A stretch of 64,000 bases of DNA from Bradyrhizobium hereditatis (GTDB lineage: Bacteria > Pseudomonadota > Alphaproteobacteria > Rhizobiales > Xanthobacteraceae), in assembly GCF_020329435.1 (NCBI RefSeq), contig NZ_JAGKJK010000007.1:310001-374000 (forward strand), in the 5' to 3' direction. The notes below the pieces were generated by a model. That model was not told where the DNA came from and did no database searches. It was given only the letters and a program-made list of their open reading frames with translations. Numbering within the stretch: the first letter of the stretch is position 1; the number at the start of each line of letters is the position of its first letter. Shown piece after piece: positions 17,596-25,461 of the stretch. Position numbers and translations under genes: made by a program.

Positions 17596-17919
17596 ATGAT
17601 CAATCTGACGAATAGCGCAGTGAATGCGCTCAAGAGCGCCATCTCGGCTTCGGCGCAGCCGACGAGCGGCCTGCGCATCATGGTCGAGGCCGGCGGCTGC
17701 GACGGATTCAAATACAAGATGGGTTTTGCCGACGAGGCAAAGTCCGACGACACCGTCATGGACCGCGACGGGATCAAGTTGTTCGTCGACAATAAGAGCC
17801 ATGAGCACCTCGCCGGCACGACGATCGATTTCGTGGTGGCGCTGGAGGGCTCCGGCTTCACCTTCGACAACCCAAACGCCAGCTCGAGCTGCTCCTGCGG
17901 CAAATCCTTCAGCAGATGA
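17596..17919 (+). CDS. IscA/HesB-type Fe-S carrier, nif-specific
   Basis: 107 residues, normal length. Conserved cysteines are in EAGGCDGFKYKM and the C-terminal SSCSCGKSF, the three ligands of A-type carriers. It is thought to carry iron or Fe-S clusters to nitrogenase maturation proteins. ATG at 17596 is chosen because the family begins with MINLTxSAV; the upstream extension is not conserved and overlaps the promoter. First gene of the operon iscA-nfu-nifS-nifT-SIR2-like. Confidence 0.9.
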   Translation: MINLTNSAVNALKSAISASAQPTSGLRIMVEAGGCDGFKYKMGFADEAKSDDTVMDRDGIKLFVDNKSHEHLAGTTIDFVVALEGSGFTFDNPNASSSCSCGKSFSR

Positions 17920-17935
17920 AAAGAGAAATCGAAGC

Positions 17936-18226
17936 ATGCTGCTGGAACCAGAACAACTAAAGCAATCGCCGGTCATTGCGGCCGATCGGGAGCAACTCAT
18001 TCGCGCAGTGATCGAGGAGATCCGGCCCAATCTGCAACGCGACGGCGGCGATTGTCAGCTGGTCGGTATCGAGGGCAGCAAGATCATGGTCAAGCTGACT
18101 GGTGCCTGCGTATTCTGCAGGCTTTCAAGCGCGACGCTAGAAGGCATTCAGGCGCGGCTGGTCGAAAGGCTCGGTGAATTCGTTCGCCTGATCCCGGTCG
18201 CCGGCGTCGCTAATGCGCGGCATTGA
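17936..18226 (+). CDS. NifU C-terminal (Nfu) domain protein
   Basis: 96 residues. The Nfu domain is visible as IEEIRPNLQRDGGDCQLVGI and LTGACVFCRLSSATL; the CxxC pair bridges a 4Fe-4S cluster in a dimer. It corresponds to the C-terminal third of NifU without the IscU and ferredoxin-like parts. It would deliver clusters made with NifS. ATG at 17936, 16 bp after iscA. The TGA at 18224 is followed within 12 bp by nifS. Confidence 0.9.
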   Translation: MLLEPEQLKQSPVIAADREQLIRAVIEEIRPNLQRDGGDCQLVGIEGSKIMVKLTGACVFCRLSSATLEGIQARLVERLGEFVRLIPVAGVANARH

Positions 18227-18237
18227 ACGAGGCGTTT

Positions 18238-19422
18238 GTGCCGATCTATCTCGACAACAATGCGACCACACGGGCAGATCCGTGTGTCTTGCAAGCCATG
18301 TTGCCGTTCTTTACAGAGCGGTTCGGTAATGCCTCGTCCACCCATGCCTTCGGCAGCGAGATCGCGGGCGCGGTCGGGAAGGCGCGCCGCAGCCTGCAGG
18401 ATTTGCTGGGAGCCGCCCACGATCATGAGATCGTCTTCACCTCCGGCGGGACCGAATCCAACAATACCGCCATCCTTTCTGCGCTTGCGACCCAGGAAGG
18501 GCGCGACGAGATCGTCACCACTTCCGTCGAGCATTCCGCCATCCTCACTCTGGTCGAGCAATTGGCGACAAGGGGCATCAAGACGCATGTGATCCCGGTG
18601 GACTCGCGCGGACGGCTTGACGTCGAGGCTTTTCGCTGGGCACTTGGACCACGCACGGCGATTGCGTCGGTTATGTGGGCCAACAACGAGACCGGAACGA
18701 TTTTCCCGGTGGAGTTTCTGGCTGGGTTGGCGCGTGCGGCAGGCGCGCTGTTTCACACCGACGCGGTGCAGGTCATAGGCAGAGAGCCCATCGACCTGAA
18801 AGACAGCGCTATCGACATGCTGTCGCTGTCCGCGCATAAGCTGCATGGCCCCAAGGGGATTGGAGCGCTCTATTTACGCCAAGGCACGAAATTCAGGCCG
18901 CTGATCTGGGGCGGGGCACAGGAACGACGGCGCCGCGGCGGAACCGAGAACATCCCTGGCATTATCGGTCTTGGAAAAGCTGCAGAGCTTGCGGCCGAGC
19001 GGCTCGAGCCGGAGCGCGTTCGCATTGGTGCGTTGCGCGATCGCCTGGAGCAGGCAATTTTGCACAACTGCCGCTGCATGGCGCTCGGCGATGTCAGTAA
19101 CCGGCTGCCGAACACGGCTAACATCGCGTTCGAAGATCTCGAAGGGGAAGCAATCGTCCACCATCTCAATCGCGCGGGCATTGCCGCTTCGCTGGGATCA
19201 GCTTGCAGCTCGTCTTCAATGGACCCGTCTCATGTGCTGCGCGCCATGAACGTGCCGGCGAGCAGCCTGCGCGGCGCGGTGCGCTTTTCCTTATCGCATG
19301 AAACCACCTTCGAAGAAATCGATCAGGTCGTCCGCGTAATGTCCGGCATCGTGGCTCACCTGCGCGCCATGTCACGAGAGCATCCCCATCCCACCAGCAA
19401 TTCGCCCCGATACACGAGTTGA
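18238..19422 (+). CDS. nifS: Cysteine desulfurase NifS
   Basis: About 394 residues. A PLP enzyme that removes sulfur from cysteine for nitrogenase Fe-S clusters. Seen: PIYLDNNATTRADP at the start, HTDAVQ, the PLP lysine in SLSAHKLHGPKG, and the active cysteine in LGSACSSSSMDPSH. I prefer GTG at 18238, which gives the usual xPIYLDNNATT start after ACGAGG; TTG at 18223, overlapping the nfu stop, is an alternative. The gene is intact and cotranscribed with nfu and nifT. Confidence 0.95.
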   Translation: MPIYLDNNATTRADPCVLQAMLPFFTERFGNASSTHAFGSEIAGAVGKARRSLQDLLGAAHDHEIVFTSGGTESNNTAILSALATQEGRDEIVTTSVEHSAILTLVEQLATRGIKTHVIPVDSRGRLDVEAFRWALGPRTAIASVMWANNETGTIFPVEFLAGLARAAGALFHTDAVQVIGREPIDLKDSAIDMLSLSAHKLHGPKGIGALYLRQGTKFRPLIWGGAQERRRRGGTENIPGIIGLGKAAELAAERLEPERVRIGALRDRLEQAILHNCRCMALGDVSNRLPNTANIAFEDLEGEAIVHHLNRAGIAASLGSACSSSSMDPSHVLRAMNVPASSLRGAVRFSLSHETTFEEIDQVVRVMSGIVAHLRAMSREHPHPTSNSPRYTS

Positions 19423-19426
19423 TCTC

Positions 19427-19651
19427 ATGAAAGTCACGATTCGCCGCTCTCCGGAGGCCGGCCTGTCGATTTACGTGCCGAAAAAAGATCTCGAGGAGCC
19501 GATCATTGAATCGGAGCACGAGAGGCTGTGGGGCGGTTGGATCAGAATAGCCAATGGCTGGGTGCTCGATCTGCCCGAAATGGCGAGCGATACGCCGCTG
19601 CCGATCACGGTCAATGCCCGAAAGCGTGGCGAGGGCGCGGACGAGCGATGA
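19427..19651 (+). CDS. fixU: NifT/FixU family protein
   Basis: 74 residues. Family pattern MKVTIRRS, YVPKKDLEEPI, LWGGWIRIANGW and LPITVNARK. A small protein of unclear function found next to nifB or nifK in many diazotrophs. It starts 5 bp after nifS and overlaps the next ATG (ATGA). Confidence 0.9.
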   Translation: MKVTIRRSPEAGLSIYVPKKDLEEPIIESEHERLWGGWIRIANGWVLDLPEMASDTPLPITVNARKRGEGADER

Positions 19652-20511
19652 AGACGGCCCCGCAAATCGACTTTGTCAACGCGGCCGATGCGGAGGCGAT
19701 TCTCACCGACGTCGCGAACCGGCTGCGTGCCGGCAGCATTGTTCCCTATCTCGGACCTGGGCTGGCCGATTTGTCCAAAACGGATGCGCCTTCGACTCCG
19801 GAGGCCTTGGCTGGCTTCTTCGCTACCAAGGTCGCGCTGCCGCGCCGGGCCAAGGGCAACGTCTGGGCGTCGGCGCAGCACATCGAGAGCAACAAGCATC
19901 GCTCCACCGTGACGGCATTGATGGCGCAGGCCTTTGCTGCGCCGGTCGAGCCGACACCACTGCATCACCATCTCGCCGCGCTGTCCCTGCCTGTCATCGT
20001 CGATGCCTGGTATGACGGCGACATGCGTGCGGCGCTTGGCAAGCACGAGTGGTGGGGCGAGGTGCAGGGCGTTAGCCGCGCCGGCATCGGCGAGGATCGC
20101 TGGTATCGCTTCTATGATGCGGAGGGCAGAGAGGTCGATCGCGCTGTGGCGCAGAGCTGGACCACGGTCCTCTACAAGCCGCACGGCGGCGTGCTGCCTG
20201 CCAGGAACTTCCTGATCTCTGACGCCGACTATGTCGAGGTGCTGACCGAGATCGACATTCAGACGCCAATCCCCGATGTGGTGAAAGAGCGGCGCAATGG
20301 CCGAAGATTTCTCTTCATCGGCTGCCGCTTCAACGATCAGCTGCTGCGAACCTATGCGCGGCAGCTCACCAAGCGCTCGGCCGGTGTTCATTACGCCATC
20401 GTGGAACCGGATGTGCTGTCCAGGAATGAGCTGCGCTTTCTGGTCGAACAGGGCCTGACGCCGCTTGCGATCCCGCTCCCGCGCGCGATCGAGATACTGC
20501 TCGCCGGCTGA
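19648..20511 (+). CDS. SIR2-like protein in the nif operon
   Basis: 287 residues. An NAD-binding SIR2_2-type fold is suggested by AGSIVPYLGPGL (residues 28-39), the KxHG motif as VLYKPHGGV (His179) and FLFIGCRFNDQLLR near 230-245. The usual TTNYD motif is replaced by VDAWYDGD, so the catalytic Asn seems to be Trp, and NAD hydrolysis is doubtful. ATG overlaps the nifT stop. SIR2 domains are better known from sirtuins and phage defence; here the gene ends a nif operon and precedes nifB, so a nitrogen-fixation role is inferred from context only. Confidence 0.75.
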   Translation: MKTAPQIDFVNAADAEAILTDVANRLRAGSIVPYLGPGLADLSKTDAPSTPEALAGFFATKVALPRRAKGNVWASAQHIESNKHRSTVTALMAQAFAAPVEPTPLHHHLAALSLPVIVDAWYDGDMRAALGKHEWWGEVQGVSRAGIGEDRWYRFYDAEGREVDRAVAQSWTTVLYKPHGGVLPARNFLISDADYVEVLTEIDIQTPIPDVVKERRNGRRFLFIGCRFNDQLLRTYARQLTKRSAGVHYAIVEPDVLSRNELRFLVEQGLTPLAIPLPRAIEILLAG

Positions 20512-20621
20512 CAGAACTTGTATATGGGTCGATGTTGCTTGCGTGCCGGGCGCACGCGAGTTGTCTTGCGTTTCGCGCCAGGAAATGACTGCGCTCATCT
20601 CCATGTCAGGATCAAGACGCC

Positions 20622-20747
20622 TGTCACACTTCGAACATTTCTAATGTCGTGCAAGGCTTCGCTTCCACGGTCAGCCCAGGCAGGCGGCTTACTTTTTTGG
20701 CTTAGATCAAAATTGCTCACCATTTCGGCCATGGCACGCGAGTTGCA
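20622..20747 (+). promoter_or_regulatory. nifB NifA site and sigma54 promoter
   Basis: TGT-N10-ACA at 20622-20637 (TGTCACACTTCGAACA) and TGGCACGCGAGTTGCA at 20732-20747, a consensus -24/-12 element 42 bp before the nifB start. Confidence 0.85.
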
Positions 20748-20788
20748 AATCTTGATTTCAGTTTCCGCCTGCAGGGAGAATGGTTAGG

Positions 20789-22351
20789 ATGGACGTATCA
20801 GCGCTGGACGAAGCAAGCTTGGCAGGGAGCGCCGTCAACGTCGGCGAGATCATGCAGGCGATCGCCGAGCACAAGGGCTGCGGCACGTCCGGCGGCAGCG
20901 GCAAGGCGAGCTGCGGCTCGCAAGCCGGCCAGGGTGAGCTGCCGACCGAGATCTGGGAGAAGGTCAAGAACCATCCCTGCTACAGCGAAGAAGCGCATCA
21001 TCACTACGCCCGCATGCATGTTGCGGTTGCGCCCGCCTGTAACATCCAATGCAATTACTGCAACCGTAAATATGATTGCGCCAATGAATCGCGCCCGGGC
21101 GTGGTGAGCGAAAAACTAACGCCGGAGCAGGCGGCGAAAAAGGTGCTGGCGGTCGCCTCCACCATCCCACAGATGACCGTGCTCGGCATCGCGGGGCCTG
21201 GCGATCCCCTGGCCAATCCGAAAAAGACGTTCATGACCTTCGAAGTGGTGGCCAGGGCCGCTCCCGACATCAAGCTGTGCCTGTCGACCAACGGCCTCAT
21301 GCTGCCCGACCATGTCGACACGATCGCCCGCTTCAAGATCGACCATGTCACCATCACCATCAACATGGTCGACCCCGCAATCGGCGCCAAAATCTATCCG
21401 TGGATTTTCTACAACCACAAGCGCTACACGGGCCTCGAAGCCGCAAAGATCCTCAACGACCGCCAGCTGCAAGGCCTCGAGATGCTGACTGAGCGGGGCA
21501 TCCTCTGCAAGATCAATTCGGTGATGATCCCAGGCATCAACGACCAGCATCTGGTTGAGGTCAACAAGGCGGTCAAATCGCGCGGCGCGTTCCTACACAA
21601 CATCATGCCGCTGATCTCCGCGCCCGAGCACGGCACCGTATTCGGGCTCAACGGCCAGCGGGGTCCGACCGCACAGGAATTGAAGGCACTGCAGGATGTC
21701 TGCAAAGGCGAGATGAACATGATGCGGCACTGCCGGCAGTGCCGCGCCGACGCTGTCGGCCTGCTCGGCGAGGACCGCAGCGCGGAGTTCACTACCGAGA
21801 AGGTTATGGCCATGGACGTCAAATATGACCTGGAAATGCGCAAGGCCTATCAGGCCAAGGTCGAGGAGGAGCGCGTCGCCAAGGTTGCTGCCGAGCAGGA
21901 AGAGCTCGCCGAGCTCGCCAGCGAGATGAGCGGCATCAAGCTCTTAGTTGCAGTGGCGACGAAGGGCTCGGGCCTGATCAACGAGCACTTTGGGCATGCC
22001 AAGGAGTTCCAAGTGTACGAACTATCGACTACGGGCGCCAAATTAGTCGGCCATCGCCGCGTCGATCACTATTGCCGGGGCGGTTATGGCGAGGAGGAGA
22101 GCCTTGCCACCATCATCCACGCCATCAACGACTGCCATGCGGTGTTCGTGGCCAAGATCGGCGGCTGTCCGAAGAGCAATCTGTTGAAGGCCGGGATCGA
22201 ACCAGTCGACCAATACGCCCATGAGTTCATCGAAAAATCAGCAATCGCCTGGTTCAAGTCCTATCTTGAGAGGGTCCAAAGCGGCGAGATCCAGTATGTC
22301 GACAGGAGCGAGGCGGCGATCCGGCAGAGCGCGCTGATTTCGGCTGCTTGA
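20789..22351 (+). CDS. nifB: Nitrogenase cofactor biosynthesis protein NifB
   Basis: About 520 residues. The radical-SAM domain has the cluster motif PACNIQCNYCNRKYDC (CxxxCxxC) after HPCYSEEAHHHYARMH, and AdoMet-binding GIAGPGDPLAN. A NifX-like domain follows from about 385 (VATKGSGLINEHFGHAKEF) after a coiled linker. It fuses Fe-S clusters with carbide to give NifB-co, the FeMo-co precursor. ATG 20789 has GGGAGA at good spacing; ATG 20780 abuts that site. Followed by frxA 11 bp later. Confidence 0.97.
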   Translation: MDVSALDEASLAGSAVNVGEIMQAIAEHKGCGTSGGSGKASCGSQAGQGELPTEIWEKVKNHPCYSEEAHHHYARMHVAVAPACNIQCNYCNRKYDCANESRPGVVSEKLTPEQAAKKVLAVASTIPQMTVLGIAGPGDPLANPKKTFMTFEVVARAAPDIKLCLSTNGLMLPDHVDTIARFKIDHVTITINMVDPAIGAKIYPWIFYNHKRYTGLEAAKILNDRQLQGLEMLTERGILCKINSVMIPGINDQHLVEVNKAVKSRGAFLHNIMPLISAPEHGTVFGLNGQRGPTAQELKALQDVCKGEMNMMRHCRQCRADAVGLLGEDRSAEFTTEKVMAMDVKYDLEMRKAYQAKVEEERVAKVAAEQEELAELASEMSGIKLLVAVATKGSGLINEHFGHAKEFQVYELSTTGAKLVGHRRVDHYCRGGYGEEESLATIIHAINDCHAVFVAKIGGCPKSNLLKAGIEPVDQYAHEFIEKSAIAWFKSYLERVQSGEIQYVDRSEAAIRQSALISAA

Positions 22352-22362
22352 GGGAGACGTCG

Positions 22363-22575
22363 ATGCCGTTCAAGATCATTGCCTCGCAATGCACGAGCTG
22401 CTCGGCTTGCGAGCAGGAATGTCCGAATGTCGCAATCTCGGAGAAAGGCGGGACGTTCGTCATCGACCCGAAGAAATGCACCGAGTGCATCGGCCATTTC
22501 GAAGAGCCGCAATGCGTCGCGGTGTGCCCGGTCGATAACACATGCGTCATCGACACCTCATTGCCGCGCTACTAG
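22363..22575 (+). CDS. frxA: 2[4Fe-4S] ferredoxin FrxA/FdxN
   Basis: 70 residues. Motifs CTSCSACEQECP and CTECIGHFEEPQCVAVCP give the eight cluster cysteines of nif-type bacterial ferredoxins, with the typical insert between the second and third cysteines of the second motif. It likely feeds electrons to NifB or nitrogenase. ATG at 22363 follows AGGGAGA. Part of the nifB operon. Confidence 0.93.
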   Translation: MPFKIIASQCTSCSACEQECPNVAISEKGGTFVIDPKKCTECIGHFEEPQCVAVCPVDNTCVIDTSLPRY

Positions 22576-22601
22576 GCGCGGGCGTAAATAGGCTCGAGCC
22601 T

Positions 22602-22943
22602 ATGACCTTCACGCTGGCGCCCACCGCTGAAAAACTCGCGAGTTTCGTGCTGCGTGCCGATGGCACCGCTGGCGCCAGCGTCCGGCTCGCCGTCACGGCA
22701 GATGGTTGCTCGGGATTACCCGCCGATATGGGTGTTGCGCCGGCACCTCGGCCCGGTCAGCAAGGCGTCGAGCGCAACGGCCTAAAGTTGCTTCTCAATG
22801 CCGAGAACCAGCTAATGCTTGGGGGGCTCACGATCGATTTGACCGACACCACTGTGCAGACCGGGCTGATCTTCCCAGAAGCGGGTGTGCTGCTCCAGCA
22901 ACACCGCAAAGGCTGCCCATTAGAAGAGGAAAGCTGCCGATGA
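22602..22943 (+). CDS. HesB/IscA-like protein, nif-associated
   Basis: 113 residues. Shows MTFTLAPTAEKLASFVLRAD, TADGCSGLPADMG and NGLKLLLNAENQLML, the A-type carrier fold. The C-terminal CxC of the family is not clear: the tail reads QQHRKGCPLEEESC. It may act as a specialised scaffold in the nifB operon. ATG at 22602; the stop overlaps the next ATG. Confidence 0.8.
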   Translation: MTFTLAPTAEKLASFVLRADGTAGASVRLAVTADGCSGLPADMGVAPAPRPGQQGVERNGLKLLLNAENQLMLGGLTIDLTDTTVQTGLIFPEAGVLLQQHRKGCPLEEESCR

Positions 22944-23466
22944 GCCTCGATGTGGCAGGCGATCCGCTGTCCGGGAGCGAGGGGACCCTCATCGCGCACA
23001 CGCTACTCGGCGACGGCCTGCCGCGCGAAGCCGATCATCTGTGGCAGGCCGGGCTCTCCTATCACCTGGACAAGATCGCGGAAAAACACCTGCACGAAGC
23101 TCAGGCGCTGGCGCCGGGACACGCCGCCGTCCTGATCGGACTCTACCGCTTCTATTTCTACAAGACTCGCTTGTCGGAGGCGTTGGAGGTCGCCAAGCTC
23201 TGAAGGCAGCGCGAGAAAACGGTCTCTCAGACGCCTGGCGGCGGGTTAGCGCGACCGATGCTGCTTTCGATTGCTACGACAACAGCCTGCCGCGCTTCTA
23301 TTTATCTTCACTGAAAGCCTACGCCGACCTACAGATGCGGCTCGGCGAACTCGGTGAAGGACACGCGGCCGCCAGCAAGCTCGTGGAGCTCGACCCGACC
23401 GACAAAATCGGCGCCAAGGTGCTCTTAGACGTGCTGGACCAGATAGGACAGGACGATGACCGATGA
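22940..23466 (+). pseudogene. TPR protein of the nifB operon, frameshifted
   Basis: The first frame (22940-23203) encodes 87 residues with a TPR-like unit (HLHEAQALAPGHAAVLIGLY). It ends LEVAKL at a TGA. One base later the frame reads LKAARENGLSDAWRRVS and continues to 23466 (LGELGEGHAAASKLVELDP, a second repeat). A single missing base near 23200 splits what should be one protein of about 175 residues. Similar TPR genes sit between hesB and LRV genes in related nif clusters. It could be true loss or a sequence error. Confidence 0.75.
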
Positions 23467-24229
23467 CATCGATGAGGCCCGCGACTGGCTAGGCAACGAG
23501 ATCGACTGCGGCACCTGCACGCATCTCGGGCTCAGGGCCACTGGTGGCTGCTGCTTGTTACAAGCCTGCGTCAACGACCGCTATGGCCGGCGCATAGACC
23601 GCTTCTTCAACTGGAATCCGGCGCTGGCCGACGCTTACATCACACATCCGCATTTCGAGGTCCGCGCGATCGCGGCCAAACACGCTAACCTGTTCCTATT
23701 ACCGATGCTGCTCGATGACGCTGAGGAAACCGTGCGCTGGAACGCGGCGCGCCGCCTTCCCAAGCGCTTTGTGCTGCGGCTACGCAGCGACCCGCATCGA
23801 GATGTGAGGATGCGGGTTGCGACCTTTCTGGAAGGCGAGGAGCTGGCGCCGATGCTATCGGATCAGGACTATTGCGTCCGCCTGGTGGTGGCGAGCCGGA
23901 TCGCGCCGGCGCTGCTTGGGCCTCTCATGAACGATGACGAGCCCGAGGTGCGCCGCGTGGTTGCGCTCCGCATTCCCTATGACTGGCTTCTCGGCATGGT
24001 CAATGATCGCGATTCGAGCGTGCGGCTCGAGATCGCACGGCGGCTGTCTCCGGATTCGCTCAGCGTGCTGCGCCGCGATCCGGATTGGCGCGTCCGCTAT
24101 GAGGTGGCAAGCCGCATTAGAGCGGCCGAACTGGCTGAGTTGACCGAGGACGCGGACTCGATGGTGCAGGAAGTCGCCCGCGGGCGCGTGGCGATCCGGC
24201 CCAAACGACCGAGAGAGAGTGGGACATGA
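23456..24229 (+). CDS. LRV protein with N-terminal 4Fe-4S motif
   Basis: 257 residues. The N-terminus has cysteines 18, 21, 32/33 and 38 (CGTCTHLGLRATGGCCLLQA), the 4Fe-4S motif of the nif-linked LRV protein known from Azotobacter. From about residue 65 it is a right-handed helical solenoid of leucine-rich variant repeats (LRSDPHRDVRMRVA, RRDPDWRVRYEVASR). It probably binds a nif maturation protein. Its start lies inside the end of the frameshifted TPR gene, and its stop overlaps nifZ. Confidence 0.85.
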   Translation: MTDDIDEARDWLGNEIDCGTCTHLGLRATGGCCLLQACVNDRYGRRIDRFFNWNPALADAYITHPHFEVRAIAAKHANLFLLPMLLDDAEETVRWNAARRLPKRFVLRLRSDPHRDVRMRVATFLEGEELAPMLSDQDYCVRLVVASRIAPALLGPLMNDDEPEVRRVVALRIPYDWLLGMVNDRDSSVRLEIARRLSPDSLSVLRRDPDWRVRYEVASRIRAAELAELTEDADSMVQEVARGRVAIRPKRPRESGT

Positions 24230-24546
24230 GCAACATCGTTCGCGACAGCGAGGTTGTCGAGCTGACCGGGCCGCCTTTCTTCAGCTTCGGCGAAAAGGTG
24301 CGGGCCAACCGCACCATCCGCAATGATGGCACCTATGCCGGCAAGGAAGTTGGCGAGATCCTCGCCAAAAAGGGGGAGGTGGGTTACGTCGTCTCAATCG
24401 GCACTTTCCTGCAGCAGTTCTACATCTATGGTGTCGAATTTCTCGAAAGCGGCAACCGCGTCGGCATGAAGCGTAAGGAGCTCGAGCCGGTGGTGGCGTG
24501 CGAGGAGCTTGAGGACCTGCCGTTGCCGGAAGAGGCCGCGCCGTGA
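24226..24546 (+). CDS. nifZ: NifZ
   Basis: 106 residues. Motifs FFSFGEKVRANRTIRNDGTY, VGYVVSIGTFLQQFYIYGVE and RVGMKRKELEP are the NifZ pattern. It assists P-cluster formation in the MoFe protein. It overlaps the genes on both sides by 4 bp, so the operon is tightly coupled. Confidence 0.92.
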   Translation: MSNIVRDSEVVELTGPPFFSFGEKVRANRTIRNDGTYAGKEVGEILAKKGEVGYVVSIGTFLQQFYIYGVEFLESGNRVGMKRKELEPVVACEELEDLPLPEEAAP

Positions 24547-24782
24547 TCGACCCGAGGCTGCCGAAGTACCAATGGGGCCAGCGCGTCAAGGCGGCGGTCG
24601 ACCTCATTAACGACGGCTCCTTTCCGGACGCACCGGCGAACGGACTCTTGATCAGCGCCGGAGCGATCGGCGAAATCGTGCAGGTCGGAAGGCATACCGA
24701 AGCGAACGTGCCAATCTATCTTGTCGAGTACGGCGAGCGGCTGGTCGTCGGCTGTCTTGAAGATGAAATCACAGTGCTTTGA
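24543..24782 (+). CDS. Second NifZ-domain protein
   Basis: 79 residues from a GTG that overlaps the nifZ stop. It repeats the NifZ layout: YQWGQRVKAAVDLINDGSFP, GAIGEIVQVGRHTEANVPIY and VEYGERLVVGCLEDE. It is a short tandem paralogue of nifZ. Whether it substitutes for, or partners, NifZ is unknown. Confidence 0.8.
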   Translation: MIDPRLPKYQWGQRVKAAVDLINDGSFPDAPANGLLISAGAIGEIVQVGRHTEANVPIYLVEYGERLVVGCLEDEITVL

Positions 24783-24797
24783 GGGGAGCCGTTCGCA

Positions 24798-25157
24798 ATG
24801 AATGCCGCGGTAATGAGAAAAGTAGGGATCGGGATTAACCCTCATCCGAACGAGCTCGATTGCAGGCGGATCGAGCGCGCCTTGAGCTCGCGCCAGCGCT
24901 ATCGCTATGTCTCGCCGAATGTGAAACCGGTGAGGGGTGGCTATCTGATCGAGAGTCCCTGCTGCTCTCACAATATCGACAAGGACGGTGGCCTCATCGA
25001 CGTCGCGCTAGTCCACTATGACACGGTGAACGGGATGTGGAAGCTGTTTCGAAAGAACCACGCAAACGGAATCTGGGAGTTTTATAGCATTTACTACCGC
25101 CTGATCTCAGCAATCGAGGAATTGAACACGGATCCCGAGCGGCTGTTCTGGCAATGA
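24798..25157 (+). CDS. Conserved protein of the nif operon, function unknown
   Basis: 119 residues. Not recognised. Features: GGYLIESPCCSHNIDKDGG with a CC pair, a strand-rich middle (WKLFRKNHANGIWEFY) and a C-terminal helix ending NTDPERLFWQ. ATG at 24798 follows GAGGGGAGCC. It sits 15 bp after the second nifZ-like gene, so a role with the nif gene products is likely by context only. Confidence 0.7.
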   Translation: MNAAVMRKVGIGINPHPNELDCRRIERALSSRQRYRYVSPNVKPVRGGYLIESPCCSHNIDKDGGLIDVALVHYDTVNGMWKLFRKNHANGIWEFYSIYYRLISAIEELNTDPERLFWQ

Positions 25158-25191
25158 AGCTGATTTGGGGGCCACTTATAAGGGAGCCGCG

Positions 25192-25461
25192 ATGGCACTT
25201 GGCACAGACGAACTGATCGAAATCGAACGAGTGCTTGCGGAAGCGCAGCCTGATGCAAGCTCATTCTCCGAGCTGCGGCGCCGCTTTCCGCAGCTCGCCG
25301 TGACGCGCTGTGATGCCTCTGACGTGACGGAGCGGCCGTTCCTTAAGTTTTCGCATTTCGACCTGCATCTGATCGATGGCTGCGATCGCTGCGTGCAGAT
25401 CACGACTGATCCTGCGCGGGCGATTGGCATCCTGCTGGCGGCAAGGAGTACTGGGCGGTGA
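25192..25461 (+). CDS. DUF6129-like nif-associated protein
   Basis: 89 residues. Layout helix (DELIEIERVLAEAQPD), FSELRRRFPQLAVTRCDASD and FDLHLIDGCDRCVQITTDPA resembles DUF6129 proteins that accompany nif genes. ATG at 25192 follows AAGGGAGCC. Its TGA overlaps a GTG start of the next gene. Confidence 0.6.
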   Translation: MALGTDELIEIERVLAEAQPDASSFSELRRRFPQLAVTRCDASDVTERPFLKFSHFDLHLIDGCDRCVQITTDPARAIGILLAARSTGR

